From Bacillota bacterium (GTDB lineage Bacteria; Bacillota; Clostridia; Lachnospirales; Lachnospiraceae), in NCBI GenBank assembly GCA_030526045.1, contig JAUNDN010000003.1, positions 1 to 64,000 of the forward strand: a stretch of DNA of 64,000 nt, written 5' to 3'. The notes under the pieces are model-generated. The model saw only the letters and a program-made list of their open reading frames with translations, did no database searches and was not told the origin of the DNA. Positions 27,654 through 38,577 of the stretch are shown here, in pieces. Numbering within the stretch: position 1 is the first letter of the stretch; each line of letters starts with the position of its first letter. A program made the position numbers and the translations under genes.

Positions 27654-28540
27654 TATTTGTCACCTCCGCAGTTTCCGCATCCGCCATGATGGGTATCTTT
27701 CTCTTTCGCCTTAAGGAAAGCTCTTCCCTCCGCCGTCTTATATAATTGCTGGCGCTGCATTGCTTCGTCAAAATTCACTTCATGTCCATCAAACTCGGGT
27801 CCGTCTACGCAGGCAAATTTCACCTTGCCTCCTACCGTCACACGACATGCGCCGCACATGCCTGTACCGTCTACCATAATGGGATTCAGACTTACGATTG
27901 TAGGAATTTCAAGTTCTTTGGTAAGCTTGCAGACAAATTTCATCATGATCATAGGACCGATTGCCACACATACATCATAATGATTTCCCTCATTTACAAG
28001 GTCCGTAATTGTCTGTGTAACCATACCGCTTCTGCCATAAGAACCATCGTCAGTAGTCACATAAAGATTTCCCGCTACCGCCTTCATTTCTTCTTCCAGA
28101 ATCAGAAGATCCTTGGTTTTGGCACCCACAATCACATCTGCCTCAATGCCTCTTTCATGAAGCCACTTTACCTGAGGATAAACAGGCGCTGTTCCCACAC
28201 CGCCTGCCACAAACAGCATTTTTTTCTGCTTCAGGCTTTCTAAATCCTCTGACACGAACTCAGAGGGACATCCCAGCGGGCCGACAAAATCATGAAATGC
28301 ATCTCCGGTCTTTAAGGAAGCCATAAGCTGTGTTCCTGCTCCCACAATCTGAAATACAATGGTTACTGTTCCCTTTTCTGCGTCATAATCACAGATTGTC
28401 AAAGGAATACGCTCTGAGCTTTCATCTGTCCTTACAATGACAAACTGCCCAGGCTTGCATGATTTTGCTACTCTTTTCGCTTCCACTACCATATAGAAAA
28501 TATTGGCAGCCAGCTCTTTTGCTTCTAAAATCTTGTACAT
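27653..28540 (-). CDS. nfnA: NADH-dependent ferredoxin:NADP+ oxidoreductase, small subunit
   Basis: FAD/NAD-binding subunit of the dihydroorotate dehydrogenase PyrK / sulfide dehydrogenase family, 295 aa. FAD-binding RIPLTICDYD (near 50-60), NAD-binding FVAGGVGTAPVYPQ, and the C-terminal [2Fe-2S] ligands in GTGMCGACRVTVGGKVKFACVDGP are visible. A His/Gly/Cys-rich tail, HHGGCGNCGG, closes the protein. Together with NfnB it balances NADH, ferredoxin and NADPH in fermentative anaerobes. It follows the TPR/zinc-ribbon gene by 39 bases. Confidence 0.92.
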   Translation of the reverse strand: MYKILEAKELAANIFYMVVEAKRVAKSCKPGQFVIVRTDESSERIPLTICDYDAEKGTVTIVFQIVGAGTQLMASLKTGDAFHDFVGPLGCPSEFVSEDLESLKQKKMLFVAGGVGTAPVYPQVKWLHERGIEADVIVGAKTKDLLILEEEMKAVAGNLYVTTDDGSYGRSGMVTQTITDLVNEGNHYDVCVAIGPMIMMKFVCKLTKELEIPTIVSLNPIMVDGTGMCGACRVTVGGKVKFACVDGPEFDGHEVNFDEAMQRQQLYKTAEGRAFLKAKEKDTHHGGCGNCGGDK

Positions 28541-28579
28541 CTTTAATCCCTTTCCTGTTTATATAACATAATTAATAAT

Positions 28580-30067
28580 TTATCTCAGGGAAATTAATCC
28601 CATCTCTCCATTAGCATCATAAATCAAACGATTGGGGGCTCCGGTGTAAATCTCCACCGCGTACAGTCGATCTGTTTTCGTCAGATTTCCGCCTGTATCT
28701 TCAATGTATTCATTCAACACATAATAATAACCTAAATCGGGAATTTTCACAATAGTATCATATCGAAATACATATTTTCCCTGAATTTCATGGGAATGTC
28801 CCTGCAAATCCAACAAAACCTTACGTTCAAAAAGTGCCTGAACAACATTATCAACTGCTTTCTGCACAGTAACATCCGTATTCAGTGAAAAGTCAAAACT
28901 CCTGCTTACGACTTCACTGGAAACACCTTCATCAGATATTGTTACAAATTTAAAATTAGACTTTCCAAGAGGCATTTGTATTGGTTCAGTATATTTATTA
29001 CTCACATCGCTCGGAGTGGATCCGTCAATCGTATAATAGACCGTTCCCTCTTCCGGTACATTTACCTCTACTAATGTGGGTTCATGATAATCTCCGCTAT
29101 ACAAAAGCACCTCTGGGACATCAGGGACCACAAGATTGATCACATACCAGCCCCTCGCAACTTCGCTTTTGATTCCGTAATCATTAACAAAAATTGCAGC
29201 TATCTGATATTCTCCGGATTCCAGAAAAAGTGGTGCTGTATAGACCTCAGATGATTCATCCGGTTCACTTCCATCAGTGGTATAATAAATTTTGCCGGTT
29301 GTATTCGCACTCAGCTTAAGGGGCACAATTTCATCATAAGTACCCGATATGTAACCAAACTCCGGTGCAAGTGCCAAATATTGCTGAAATTGATTTCGAA
29401 TGCTGTCATCCATGCAGGCGTTCAGAAGTGAATTGATTTCTTTAAATCGTTCCTGTTCACTGTAAATGGCAATGATATTTTCATATGCTTTTTCTTTCTT
29501 ATCATAATCAAGTTGTACTGTATCAATCAATTCCAAAAGAATTTCAAGAGCTCTGTCACTTTCTCCCATCTGGTAAAGATATCCTGACTCCAGGAGAACA
29601 ATATCTGCCGGGTTTTCCTCCAAAGTTCTTGCTTTTTCAAGGAATTCAACAGCCCGCTCAAGATTTCCATCAGCAGCACATTCCTTTGCCTGCTCAACCT
29701 GATATGCCGTAGAATATCTGTGATACATAAATACCGCTGTAAATGCGGCAATTACCATTACAGCAATAAAGGTTACAAGACTGATCAGGAACCAGTTTTT
29801 GGCAGGTTCTTCTGCTAAAAAGCCTTCCTTCCCCTTTTCTTTGGCGGATACATTCTTTTGAATCTTATCTTCCCTGACATCCGTTTTACCTCCGGTGTTA
29901 TCGGAGGCATTCGTGTCATCAATCTGTTCTGCCACTGTGGTCAATGTTTCAATTATGCTGTTTTCAATTTCCGGCTCAAAATCGGGAACTATCTGGATTT
30001 CTTTACCGCATTTTTCACAATACAGATGATCTTCTGCAATCTCATATCCGCACGCAGGACATTTCAT
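28580..30067 (-). CDS. Zinc-ribbon, TPR and chitobiase-C-like repeat membrane protein
   Basis: A 495-aa protein of unknown function. Zinc ribbon C3, C6, C17, C20 at the N-terminus, an acidic linker, one transmembrane segment (about 88-113), a TPR-like helical region (about 118-215: NLERAVEFLEKAR, SDRALEILLEL), then two repeats of the chitobiase/hexosaminidase C-terminal type: IYYTTDGSEP and VYYTIDGSTP, each followed by aromatic-rich strands. The last ~90 residues form an extra domain (GYYYVLNEYIE, RLYAVEIYTG). The start at 30067 is backed by AAAGGAGG five bases upstream. It lies between folD and nfnA in one unit, with no obvious metabolic link. Confidence 0.8.
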   Translation of the reverse strand: MKCPACGYEIAEDHLYCEKCGKEIQIVPDFEPEIENSIIETLTTVAEQIDDTNASDNTGGKTDVREDKIQKNVSAKEKGKEGFLAEEPAKNWFLISLVTFIAVMVIAAFTAVFMYHRYSTAYQVEQAKECAADGNLERAVEFLEKARTLEENPADIVLLESGYLYQMGESDRALEILLELIDTVQLDYDKKEKAYENIIAIYSEQERFKEINSLLNACMDDSIRNQFQQYLALAPEFGYISGTYDEIVPLKLSANTTGKIYYTTDGSEPDESSEVYTAPLFLESGEYQIAAIFVNDYGIKSEVARGWYVINLVVPDVPEVLLYSGDYHEPTLVEVNVPEEGTVYYTIDGSTPSDVSNKYTEPIQMPLGKSNFKFVTISDEGVSSEVVSRSFDFSLNTDVTVQKAVDNVVQALFERKVLLDLQGHSHEIQGKYVFRYDTIVKIPDLGYYYVLNEYIEDTGGNLTKTDRLYAVEIYTGAPNRLIYDANGEMGLISLR

Positions 30068-30121
30068 ATCTGCCTCCTTTCTACCTACCGGCACAAAATT
30101 CAGTAGAATCGTTTCCCATTA

Positions 30122-30967
30122 TCAGCGTTGAAGATTTACAGACTCAATACAATTATTTAAAAGCATTGCTATGGTCATCGGTCCCACTCCTCCGGGTACC
30201 GGTGTAATTGCGCTGCACACAGGTGCAACATCATCAAAGTCAACATCACCGCACATTTTATTATTTTCATCCCGGTTGATCCCAACATCAATGACAACTG
30301 CTCCTTCTTTAACATAATCTTTTGTCACCATTTTGGGTCTGCCCACAGCTACAATCAGAATATCAGCTCTTTTTGTAACTTCCTTCAGATTCTTTGTCTT
30401 GGAATGGGCAATGGTAACCGTGGCGTTTTCCCGAAGGAGCAAAAGCGCCATCGGTTTTCCGACAATGTTGCTTCTTCCAAGCACCACACATTCCTTGCCT
30501 GCAATCTCAATCCCACTTCTTTTCAGTAATTGGATGATTCCTGCAGGTGTACAGGATACAAAGCCCGGTTGACCGATGCAAAGTGCTCCCACACTCTGTG
30601 GATGAAACCCGTCCACATCCTTCTTCGGATCAATTGCCTTGATCACTGTATCCTCATCTATATGTGCAGGCAGCGGGAGCTGTACCAGAATCCCATTCAC
30701 GTCAGCTCTTTCGTTTAGTTCTCCAATTAATGCAAGTAATTCCTCCTGGGTTGTTTCCTCGGGAAGTTCAAAGGATAAGGAGCCGATTCCTATGTACTCA
30801 CAACCTTTCTTTTTGTTTCTGACATAAACGCAGGAAGCAGGATTGTCTCCCACCTGGATGACTGCCAATGCGATCTCGATTCCTGAAGCCTTTAAAGCGG
30901 CTGCTCTTTCCTTTAATTCATCCTTAATCTGTAATGATATTGCTTTTCCATCAATAATTGTTGCCAT
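30122..30967 (-). CDS. folD: Bifunctional methylene-THF dehydrogenase / methenyl-THF cyclohydrolase
   Basis: Interconverts 5,10-methylene-, methenyl- and 10-formyl-THF. 281 aa from the start at 30967 (MATIIDGK, the family N-terminus). [13 protein letters not shown] carries the catalytic Tyr/Lys pair, [10 protein letters not shown] the folate site, [14 protein letters not shown] the NADP site, and [15 protein letters not shown] the C-terminus. Upstream in-frame ATGs at 30979 and 30988 crowd the AAAGGA site. Directly follows fhs (25 bases), making a C1-folate operon. Confidence 0.97.
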   Translation of the reverse strand: MATIIDGKAISLQIKDELKERAAALKASGIEIALAVIQVGDNPASCVYVRNKKKGCEYIGIGSLSFELPEETTQEELLALIGELNERADVNGILVQLPLPAHIDEDTVIKAIDPKKDVDGFHPQSVGALCIGQPGFVSCTPAGIIQLLKRSGIEIAGKECVVLGRSNIVGKPMALLLLRENATVTIAHSKTKNLKEVTKRADILIVAVGRPKMVTKDYVKEGAVVIDVGINRDENNKMCGDVDFDDVAPVCSAITPVPGGVGPMTIAMLLNNCIESVNLQR

Positions 30968-30992
30968 ATCATATCCCATCCTTTCCAAGCTG

Positions 30993-32663
30993 TTAAAACA
31001 ATCCGGTAATCACACCATCTTCATTTACATCAATATTGTAAGCTGCCGGCTTCTTTGGAAGACCGGGCATCGTCATGACGGTACCGGTGAGTACAACCAC
31101 AAATCCGGCTCCCGCTGAAACATAGGCCTCTCTTACAGTGATCTCAAAATGCTCCGGTCTTCCGAGCAGTTCCGGATCATCCGAAAGAGAATACTGATTT
31201 TTGGCAATACATACAGGCAACTTTCCATAACCGAGTTCTTCCAGCTTTGCAATCTGTTTGGAAGCCTGCGCTGCATAATTTACTCCGTCTGCTCCGTAAA
31301 TTTCCTTTGCAACAGTTTCGATCTTTTCCTTTAAGCTAAGTTCATTATCGTACAAAACCCTAAAGTTGCTCTTTTTATTTTCCAGAGTCTTAAGTACCTT
31401 CTCGGCCAGGGCTATGCCACCTTCACCGCCTTTTTCCCATACCTGCGAAATTGCAAATTCACAGCCGTGATCCTCGCAGAACTGCTTTACAAAGGAAGTT
31501 TCAGCTTCCGTATCAGTGACAAAGCTGTTCAGGGTAACTACAATAGGGACACCGTATTTATGAAGATTTTCAATATGCTTTTGAAGATTCGCAATTCCCT
31601 CTTTCAGCGCCTTAATATTCTCTGCAGCTAAATCTGCTTTCGGCACGCCGCCGTTATACTTCAGCGCCCGGATTGTCGCAACAAGAACGACTGCATCCGG
31701 TTTCAATCCCGACATTCTGCACTTTATATCGAAGAATTTTTCAGCTCCCAAGTCCGCACCAAAGCCGGCCTCCGTGATCACATAATCTGCCATTTTCAAA
31801 GCTGCTTTCGTGGCACGTACGGAATTACAGCCATGTGCTATATTAGCGAAGGGGCCGCCATGAACCAGTGCCGGCGTATGCTCCAGCGTCTGGATTAAAT
31901 TGGGCTTTAATGCATCCTTCAAAAGCGCAGCCATTGCTCCTACTGCCTGAAGCTGTCCTGCTGTAACAGGCTGCCCCTGATAGTTGTATGCAACAACCAT
32001 TCTGCCAAGACGTTCTTTCAAATCCTCCATATCGGTTGCAAGGCAAAGCACTGCCATGATTTCTGAGGCAACCGTAATAACAAAATGATCCTCACGGACC
32101 GTTCCATCTGTTTTATTGCCAAGACCGACTACAACATTGCGAAGGACCCTGTCATTCATGTCAAGGCACCGCTTCCATACAACCGCTCTGGTGTCTACCC
32201 CCAGCTCATTCCCCTGTTGAATGTGATTGTCAAGCATTGCTGCAAGAAGATTGTTCGCAGAGGTTATGGCATGAAAATCTCCGGTGAAGTGCAGATTCAG
32301 TTCCTCCATCGGAACTACCTGTGCATAGCCACCTCCTGCAGCTCCTCCTTTGATACCAAAGCAAGGGCCGAGAGATGGTTCTCTCAGCGCAATAACTGCC
32401 TTCTTGCCAAGCTTTCCGAACGCCTCCCCTAATCCCACAGTGGTAGTAGTCTTTCCTTCTCCCGCCGGAGTCGGATTGATTGCTGTTACCAAAATCAGCT
32501 TTCCGTCCGGATTGCCGGATATTTTTTTCAGATATTCGTCTGAAATTTTTGCCTTGTACTTTCCGTACAGTTCCAGTTCATCCTCCTCAATCTGCAAGGT
32601 TTGTGCAACCCTGGTAATTGGTTCAAGGACCGCCTCCTGTGCAATCTGAATGTCTGTTTTCAT
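30993..32663 (-). CDS. fhs: Formate-tetrahydrofolate ligase
   Basis: ATP-dependent formation of 10-formyl-THF from formate and THF, feeding C1 units to purines and, in acetogens, the methyl branch of Wood-Ljungdahl. 556 aa, family length. P-loop [17 protein letters not shown] near 65-81, [23 protein letters not shown] near 94-116, and the C-terminal [16 protein letters not shown] are diagnostic. Acetogenesis is not implied, since no acs genes are in view. First of the fhs-folD pair, 14 bases after ftsK. Confidence 0.98.
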   Translation of the reverse strand: MKTDIQIAQEAVLEPITRVAQTLQIEEDELELYGKYKAKISDEYLKKISGNPDGKLILVTAINPTPAGEGKTTTTVGLGEAFGKLGKKAVIALREPSLGPCFGIKGGAAGGGYAQVVPMEELNLHFTGDFHAITSANNLLAAMLDNHIQQGNELGVDTRAVVWKRCLDMNDRVLRNVVVGLGNKTDGTVREDHFVITVASEIMAVLCLATDMEDLKERLGRMVVAYNYQGQPVTAGQLQAVGAMAALLKDALKPNLIQTLEHTPALVHGGPFANIAHGCNSVRATKAALKMADYVITEAGFGADLGAEKFFDIKCRMSGLKPDAVVLVATIRALKYNGGVPKADLAAENIKALKEGIANLQKHIENLHKYGVPIVVTLNSFVTDTEAETSFVKQFCEDHGCEFAISQVWEKGGEGGIALAEKVLKTLENKKSNFRVLYDNELSLKEKIETVAKEIYGADGVNYAAQASKQIAKLEELGYGKLPVCIAKNQYSLSDDPELLGRPEHFEITVREAYVSAGAGFVVVLTGTVMTMPGLPKKPAAYNIDVNEDGVITGLF

Positions 32664-32677
32664 AATACTCCTCCTTT

Positions 32678-35281
32678 TTAAAGAGACTCCTCTATGTATT
32701 GTTCAAACTGTTCCAGACTCATCAAAACCTTACGCGGTTTCGTTCCTTCTTCTTCCCCTACCACGCCTGCTTCACAAAGCTGATCCATAATACGTGCAGC
32801 ACGATTAAATCCAATTTTAAAGACTCTCTGCAGCATGCCGATTGATGCCTTGTCTTTTTCTATGATAAATTTACCTGCTTCCTCAAAATACTGATCCCTT
32901 TCAGAACCTTCTGATGCAGCTGCACCTGACGCAGTCCCACCACTGTAGGATGAAATTTTATCCTGCAGATCAGAATCATAAATATTGCCAAGTGATTGAT
33001 TTTTCAAAAACTCAACCACATCAGAGACTTCCTTATCTGAGACAAAGGCTCCCTGCACTCTCGCCGGCTTACTGTAGCCTTGCGGATAGAATAACATATC
33101 ACCCTTACCGAGAAGTTTTTCAGCTCCGTTCATATCAAGGATGGTTCTGGAATCAACGCCGCTGGATACACTAAACGCAATACGACTTGGCATGTTCGCT
33201 TTGATCAGGCCGGTAATAACGTCTACTGAAGGTCTTTGGGTTGCGATAATCAGATGAATTCCTGCCGCACGGGCAAGCTGTGCCAGACGACAGATGGATT
33301 CCTCCACTTCTCCGGGTGCAACCATCATCAAATCTGCCAGTTCATCCACGATAATAACGATCTGCGGCATTTTGGCAGGCGCCTGGGGATCCCCCTTATC
33401 CTTCATGGCTTCAACCTTCCTGTTATAGCCCTTCAGGTCACGCACATTGAAATCCGCAAACTTCTGGTATCGGTCAGTCATTTCCGCTACACCCCAGTGC
33501 AGAGCTGCAGACGCCTTCTTGGGATCCGTAACAACGGGGATCAGGAGATGGGGAATTCCGTTATAAACACTCAGTTCCACCACTTTAGGATCCACCATGA
33601 TCAGCTTTACATCATCAGGATGCGCCTTATACAGAATACTCATGATCAGTGTATTGATACAGACAGACTTTCCGGAACCTGTCGCTCCGGCAATCAGCAT
33701 ATGGGGCATCTTCGCAATATCTGTCACAACTACCTTCCCCGCAATATCCTTCCCCACTGCAAAGGCCAGATTGGAGGGGAACTCCTTGAATTCTCTACTT
33801 TCAATCAAATCCCGCAAAGCCACCATTGAATTCTCTTTATTCGGAACCTCAATACCGATTGCCGCCTTACCCGGAATCGGTGCCTCGATTCTTATATCCG
33901 TTGCCGCAAGATTCAGTTTAATATCATCCGAAAGTCCCACGATTTTACTGACTTTGACGCCCTGTTCAGGTTGAAGTTCAAAGCGGGTAACTGCCGGTCC
34001 CTGACTGATGTCCGTAATGCTGACACGTACGCCGAATGTCTGAAGCGTCTGCTGCAGTCTCTGTGCCGTCTCCTTCAATTCCCTTGAAGAATCTCCTGCC
34101 TTTCCGCTTCCTTTTACCAGCTTATTGATTGGCGGAAATATGTACTTCTTAATAGGTCGTTCCTTTTGAATCGTTATGGCCGTGGGCAAAGAAGTTGCCG
34201 GACTTATGATTTCTTTTTCTTTCTCTTTCTCGTCCTCTTCCTGCTCATCCTCCTCATACATGCCTGTGATTTCTTCCAGCTCATCATTGCTATTTTCTAT
34301 CTCATCATAGGCACCGTGAATTGGGATACTGTCATAATCTGTTTGCGCCTGCTCTTCCTTTTGTGAATCTATGACGGTTACATGCTCCATCTGTTCTTCA
34401 AAATCTGTAAGATTGATCTCATGAATATCATCTCTTGTCCTGCTTTCTTCTTTCTTATCTGCAAGAGAGGTATCCATCATCACTCCCGTAACCTTCTTAT
34501 CCATTCGCAGAATCTTTTCATTTTCCTTTTCTTCTTCGCGAAGTCTTCTTTCTTCTTCCCTGCGCTTTTTCTCCTCTTCCATTTCTTCTCTTCGCGCTCT
34601 TGCTCGTTCCCGGCGGTAAGCAGCATCTTCCCGGGATCGTTCATAGACCTTTCGTCCTCCTGTCTTGACACCTGAGACAAACGATTTATCTGTTAATACA
34701 ACAAGAGAAATAATAACCGCAACAAGAATTACCAGAACCGTACCGATTAAACCAAGAAAACGATATAGTAGAAAGGCAATAGATCCACCAATTACACCGC
34801 CCCCTAAATGCTTTTCACTGCAGGTTAAGAAAATATCCTTCATTTGATAACTTTCCGCAGCCTGAGGGGCACCGGTAAACAGTTCACACACAACCCCCAC
34901 CATTAATACCAGAAAAGTACCGGCTACAAGCTTGCGAACCGCAATCGAATTACCACTGTTTACCATTCCGAAGGCGATCATCAGAAACAAGGCAAGAGGC
35001 ATCACATAAGCGGTCAGTCCAAAGATACCGAACATCACATTACTGATTGTATTTCCAACAACTCCTGCAACGCCAAAATTGCATACAAACAGAAAGATTG
35101 CCACAGCGAATAAGACAATCAGCCCTATTTCATTTCTGATTGCCACATCCATCGGCTCGCTCTTTCTTGATTTGCTTCCGGCAGATCCGCTCCTGCGCTG
35201 GTAGCTTCTTGTTCCTGAACTGTTCTTTTTCCGTCCCGCGCTGTTACTCCTGCCTGAATTGCTTTTTCTGGTCTGTGCCAT
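32678..35281 (-). CDS. DNA translocase FtsK/SpoIIIE
   Basis: Membrane-bound hexameric DNA pump that clears chromosome DNA from the division or sporulation septum. The frame extends to 35443, but AGAAGGG nine bases upstream supports the start at 35281 (867 aa). Ser/Arg/Lys-rich basic N-terminus (1-45), four hydrophobic segments (about 55-185), a highly charged E/R/K linker (about 215-400), Walker [10 protein letters not shown], Walker [11 protein letters not shown], and the C-terminal winged-helix gamma domain ([28 protein letters not shown]) that reads polar DNA motifs. tepA lies just upstream, as in Bacillus next to spoIIIE, but FtsK and SpoIIIE cannot be told apart by eye. Confidence 0.95.
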   Translation of the reverse strand: MAQTRKSNSGRSNSAGRKKNSSGTRSYQRRSGSAGSKSRKSEPMDVAIRNEIGLIVLFAVAIFLFVCNFGVAGVVGNTISNVMFGIFGLTAYVMPLALFLMIAFGMVNSGNSIAVRKLVAGTFLVLMVGVVCELFTGAPQAAESYQMKDIFLTCSEKHLGGGVIGGSIAFLLYRFLGLIGTVLVILVAVIISLVVLTDKSFVSGVKTGGRKVYERSREDAAYRRERARARREEMEEEKKRREEERRLREEEKENEKILRMDKKVTGVMMDTSLADKKEESRTRDDIHEINLTDFEEQMEHVTVIDSQKEEQAQTDYDSIPIHGAYDEIENSNDELEEITGMYEEDEQEEDEKEKEKEIISPATSLPTAITIQKERPIKKYIFPPINKLVKGSGKAGDSSRELKETAQRLQQTLQTFGVRVSITDISQGPAVTRFELQPEQGVKVSKIVGLSDDIKLNLAATDIRIEAPIPGKAAIGIEVPNKENSMVALRDLIESREFKEFPSNLAFAVGKDIAGKVVVTDIAKMPHMLIAGATGSGKSVCINTLIMSILYKAHPDDVKLIMVDPKVVELSVYNGIPHLLIPVVTDPKKASAALHWGVAEMTDRYQKFADFNVRDLKGYNRKVEAMKDKGDPQAPAKMPQIVIIVDELADLMMVAPGEVEESICRLAQLARAAGIHLIIATQRPSVDVITGLIKANMPSRIAFSVSSGVDSRTILDMNGAEKLLGKGDMLFYPQGYSKPARVQGAFVSDKEVSDVVEFLKNQSLGNIYDSDLQDKISSYSGGTASGAAASEGSERDQYFEEAGKFIIEKDKASIGMLQRVFKIGFNRAARIMDQLCEAGVVGEEEGTKPRKVLMSLEQFEQYIEESL

Positions 35282-35369
35282 ACAACAAATCCCTTCTGTT
35301 ACCTTTACTGCTACATAAATAATCTTATATAGTATAGCATTTTCATCATATCTTGTCATCCACAAACCA

Positions 35370-36062
35370 TTATTTGTTTTTTTTCTTCCTGGATATAAGA
35401 TTGTGCAATTTGTCCATAGCTTCACTGATTCCGCCGGTTTCATTTATGATTCCCTCTGCAACCGCTTCCTGACCGACCAGAATGGTTCCTACATCCTTTG
35501 TAAGCACCCCTGTCTCCATCATAAGCTCCTCAAGCCTGCTCTTGCTGATTTTACAATGGCTGCAGACAAAGCCTGTAATACGGTTCTGAATCTGTCTGAA
35601 ATAATCAAAGGTTTGTGGTACACCAATCACCATTCCGTTCATTCGTACCGGATGAATGACCATTGTTCCTGTAGGTACAATAAATGAATAATCTGTGCTC
35701 ACAGCAATCGGTACCCCGATCGAATGACTTCCTCCAAGGACAAGTGAAACCGTAGGTTTACTTAAGGATGCGATCATCTCAGCAATAGCAAGTCCAGCCT
35801 CCACATCTCCTCCCATTGTATTAAGAAGAATCAAAACGCCGTCGATATTACTGCTGTCCTCAATAGCAGCCAGTTCAGGCAGAATATGTTCATATTTCGT
35901 GGTTTTGGAATTCGTCCCTAAATTATCATGTCCTTCCACTTCTCCGATTACCGAAATCAGATGGATCGTATGCGCCTTACCGTTTTTGTCGAGCGTTACC
36001 TGTCCGGTTTCTTCAATTCTCTCACTCCTATGCTTTTCTTCCTCTACCTTTTTTCCCGACAT
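35370..36062 (-). CDS. tepA: ClpP-fold serine protease TepA-like
   Basis: A 230-aa member of the ClpP/crotonase fold of the TepA (YmfB) group, implicated in Bacillus in protein export and spore-protein handling. Oxyanion-loop [17 protein letters not shown] (81-97), likely nucleophile S114 in [11 protein letters not shown], catalytic H137 in VIHPVRMNG. The charged N-terminus has no signal peptide. AGAAGGG before the ATG at 36062 decides the start over an ATG at 36101. Conserved position beside ftsK/spoIIIE supports the name. Confidence 0.88.
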   Translation of the reverse strand: MSGKKVEEEKHRSERIEETGQVTLDKNGKAHTIHLISVIGEVEGHDNLGTNSKTTKYEHILPELAAIEDSSNIDGVLILLNTMGGDVEAGLAIAEMIASLSKPTVSLVLGGSHSIGVPIAVSTDYSFIVPTGTMVIHPVRMNGMVIGVPQTFDYFRQIQNRITGFVCSHCKISKSRLEELMMETGVLTKDVGTILVGQEAVAEGIINETGGISEAMDKLHNLISRKKKNK

Positions 36063-36120
36063 AAAAACCCTTCTCTCTTTATTTAATATACTTCTGCACA
36101 TCCTTTTCTTAATGTCTTTA

Positions 36121-36157
36121 AAAACATTAAGGAGGGCTGCTGTTGCAGTCCTCCTTA
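36121..36157 (-). terminator. Rho-independent terminator after the GT-C-like membrane gene
   Basis: A 13-bp stem with one G-T pair (36128-36140 with 36145-36157) and loop TGTT, followed on the minus strand by TGTTTTTA. It separates the upstream membrane-protein unit from tepA. Confidence 0.88.
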
Positions 36158-36178
36158 GTATGTATCCGCCTATCGCTT

Positions 36179-37243
36179 TTATACATCAAAATCATCATTT
36201 TCTTTTATAGCATGATCGAAGTCATCCTTCACAATTCCGTTTTCAGTCAGTTCTTCTATCGTATTGATCTTAAAATCCATTTCCCTCTTTACATGTTTTT
36301 TGGGAACCGGAAGCGGATTGTCGAGAAGCTTTATTTTTTTCCCTTCCTCTGTGGTAATCATGTTTTCTTCCATCTTTATACTTTCATTTGCATTCAATGT
36401 TTCCTTTACAAGGCGCTTCTTAAGTACTGCTTTTTCGAGGCACTTACCAATCATTCCCGCAACAAGAGAAAAAATCACCCAGAAAAGCAATAAAGGAGAG
36501 ATATCAAGGCATCGCCCCGGAAACTTCTTAAACTGTGTCAGTATCCAACTAAACTGCTCCGCCAGCGGAACTCCCGTAAGTTCTATATGTTTGATCGTTG
36601 AAACAAGTATTCCGAGCAGAATACCACCCGCTGCCAGAAGGAGCCTTGCAAGTGCCGGTGTCAGTAAACATATTATCAAGAGCACAAGCAGCCACCCAAT
36701 ATAGTTCCATGTGCAGATTACTCCCACAAAGAAGCCAAGAAGTAACAGATAAACCTTCCATCCGCCGACAATATTCCCATCGCACTTCTTCATGTTCTTG
36801 TAAAGCACTCCCAACGCAAACAATAAAAGGGAGAAAAAAAACATAAGGAAATTTTCAGGCGTTACCATAAACATTGTCTGAAGCAGCCATGGCGACACTG
36901 CCAGAATACTACCCGCCACATAACCGGCGGTTTTTCCAAACGAGTATCTCACACCGAAGAAATACAAAAGAAGCCAGGCTATCTGCATCAGCAAATGATA
37001 AACTGCAACAGACCCTATATGATTCCCGACAAAGCCAAGCAGATAGGAAATACTTTCTGTGTATATATAGGCAAGTTCTGAAGTGAGAACGGGTTCTTTT
37101 TGCCCAAGCTTTATCATTGCATGTGCATAGTATTCATATGTATCGTTCATTTGCCCATTACTTAAAAAAAAGTAAAGTGCTCTGATACCGGTTGCCATCA
37201 GTGCCCACAGGACAACTGGCAACACCTCTCTTTTCTTTTTCAT
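36179..37243 (-). CDS. Multi-pass membrane protein, possibly GT-C glycosyltransferase-like
   Basis: The 354-aa protein has about eight to nine hydrophobic segments in residues 5-275, then a ~75-residue charged cytoplasmic tail (KRLVKETLNANESIKMEE..., ending KENDDFDV). The first loop NGQMNDTYEYYAHAMIKLGQ and the SPWLLQTMFMVTPENFLMFFFSLLLF stretch recall the GT-39/PMT-like membrane glycosyltransferases. However, the usual DD/DE catalytic pair in the first loop is not clear and the protein is short for that family. Function unknown. It follows metY by 24 bases. Confidence 0.7.
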   Translation of the reverse strand: MKKKREVLPVVLWALMATGIRALYFFLSNGQMNDTYEYYAHAMIKLGQKEPVLTSELAYIYTESISYLLGFVGNHIGSVAVYHLLMQIAWLLLYFFGVRYSFGKTAGYVAGSILAVSPWLLQTMFMVTPENFLMFFFSLLLFALGVLYKNMKKCDGNIVGGWKVYLLLLGFFVGVICTWNYIGWLLVLLIICLLTPALARLLLAAGGILLGILVSTIKHIELTGVPLAEQFSWILTQFKKFPGRCLDISPLLLFWVIFSLVAGMIGKCLEKAVLKKRLVKETLNANESIKMEENMITTEEGKKIKLLDNPLPVPKKHVKREMDFKINTIEELTENGIVKDDFDHAIKENDDFDV

Positions 37244-37267
37244 TCCTAATCCTTACGGTTCAGCCAT

Positions 37268-38551
37268 CTAGACATAGCTAAGTGCATGCTCCAGATCGGC
37301 GATAATATCATTCACGTTTTCAATTCCAACAGAGAATCTGATTAAATCAGGGGCAACTCCTGCTTCCACCAGCTGTTCATCCGTCATCTGTCTGTGCGTA
37401 TGGCTTGCAGGATGTAGCACACAGGTTCGTGCATCAGCGACATGAGTTACAATCGCGGCAAGAGATAGTTGATCCATCATTTTTTCCGCTGCATTTCTTC
37501 CGCCTTTCAGTCCAAAGGATATGACACCACAAGTTCCATTTGGCATATACTTCTTTGCAAGCTCATGGTATTTATTACCGGGAAGCCCAGGATAGTTCAC
37601 CCATGCTACCTTTTCATGCTTTTCAAGATATTCTGCGACCTGCTGCGCATTGCTGCAATGCCTTTCCATTCTAAGCGGCAGGGTCTCTAAACCTACATTC
37701 AACAAAAATGCATTCTGTGGAGACTGTATAGAGCCAAGATCCCTCATAAGCTGCACCGTAGCCTTCGTAATATAGGCAGCTTTACCAAACTTTTCTACAT
37801 AAGTAACCCCGTGATAGGAGTCATCAGGCTGACATAAACCCGGAAATTTATCGGGATATTTACTCCAGTCAAAATTACCCGAATCGACAATTGCGCCACC
37901 CACACACATTGCATGTCCATCCATATATTTGGTAGTAGAATGAGTTACTATATCCGCTCCCCATTCAAACGGATTGCAGTTGATCGGAGTGGCAAAGGTA
38001 TTGTCAACAATTAGGGGCACCTGATGCTCATGTGCCACATTAGCAAATTTTTCAATATCCAGTACAACAAGCGCAGGATTGGCAATGGTTTCTGCCATTA
38101 CGCACCTGGTGTTTTCACGAAAGGCTTTATTCAACTCTTCTGCCGGGGCATCCGGATCCACCACCGTACATTCAATGCCCATCTTTTTCATGGTAACCGT
38201 CAGAAGGTTAAAGGTACCTCCGTATACGGTAGAAGAAAGAACCACATGAGAACCGGCTTCACAAATATTAAATACCGCATAATAGTTTGCAGCCTGACCC
38301 GATGATGTCAGCATAGCTGCCACACCGCCTTCAAGCTCACAGATTTTCTGTGCCACAAAGTCATTCGTGGGATTCTGGAGTCTTGTATAAAAATATCCGG
38401 ATTCCTCCAGGTCAAACAGCCTGCCCATCTGCTCTGAAGATTCATATTTATACGTGGTACTTTGATAAATAGGCAGCACGCGCGGTTCCCCGTTCTTCGG
38501 CTGCCAGCCGGACTGCACACATATGGTTTCCTTCGCATATTCCTTGCTCAT
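37268..38551 (-). CDS. metY: O-acetylhomoserine sulfhydrylase (homocysteine synthase)
   Basis: PLP enzyme of the Cys/Met metabolism family that makes homocysteine from O-acetylhomoserine and sulfide. The 427-aa length is typical of MetY, about 40 residues longer than MetB or MetC. LTSSGQAANYYA (PLP phosphate), DNTFATPINCNPFEWGADIVTHSTTKYMDGH with the Schiff-base lysine in STTKY, and HPASHTHRQ..EQL near the C-terminus are present. The GHAMCVGG context favours the O-acetylhomoserine group. It follows yebC by 26 bases; no SAM riboswitch is seen upstream. Confidence 0.93.
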   Translation of the reverse strand: MSKEYAKETICVQSGWQPKNGEPRVLPIYQSTTYKYESSEQMGRLFDLEESGYFYTRLQNPTNDFVAQKICELEGGVAAMLTSSGQAANYYAVFNICEAGSHVVLSSTVYGGTFNLLTVTMKKMGIECTVVDPDAPAEELNKAFRENTRCVMAETIANPALVVLDIEKFANVAHEHQVPLIVDNTFATPINCNPFEWGADIVTHSTTKYMDGHAMCVGGAIVDSGNFDWSKYPDKFPGLCQPDDSYHGVTYVEKFGKAAYITKATVQLMRDLGSIQSPQNAFLLNVGLETLPLRMERHCSNAQQVAEYLEKHEKVAWVNYPGLPGNKYHELAKKYMPNGTCGVISFGLKGGRNAAEKMMDQLSLAAIVTHVADARTCVLHPASHTHRQMTDEQLVEAGVAPDLIRFSVGIENVNDIIADLEHALSYV

Positions 38552-38577
38552 AACACCCTCCGTCCTTTCGGCCTTTA

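Noticed and set aside
38552..38577. SAM riboswitch or T-box before metY
   Set aside because: The gap to yebC is only 26 bases, too short for either element.
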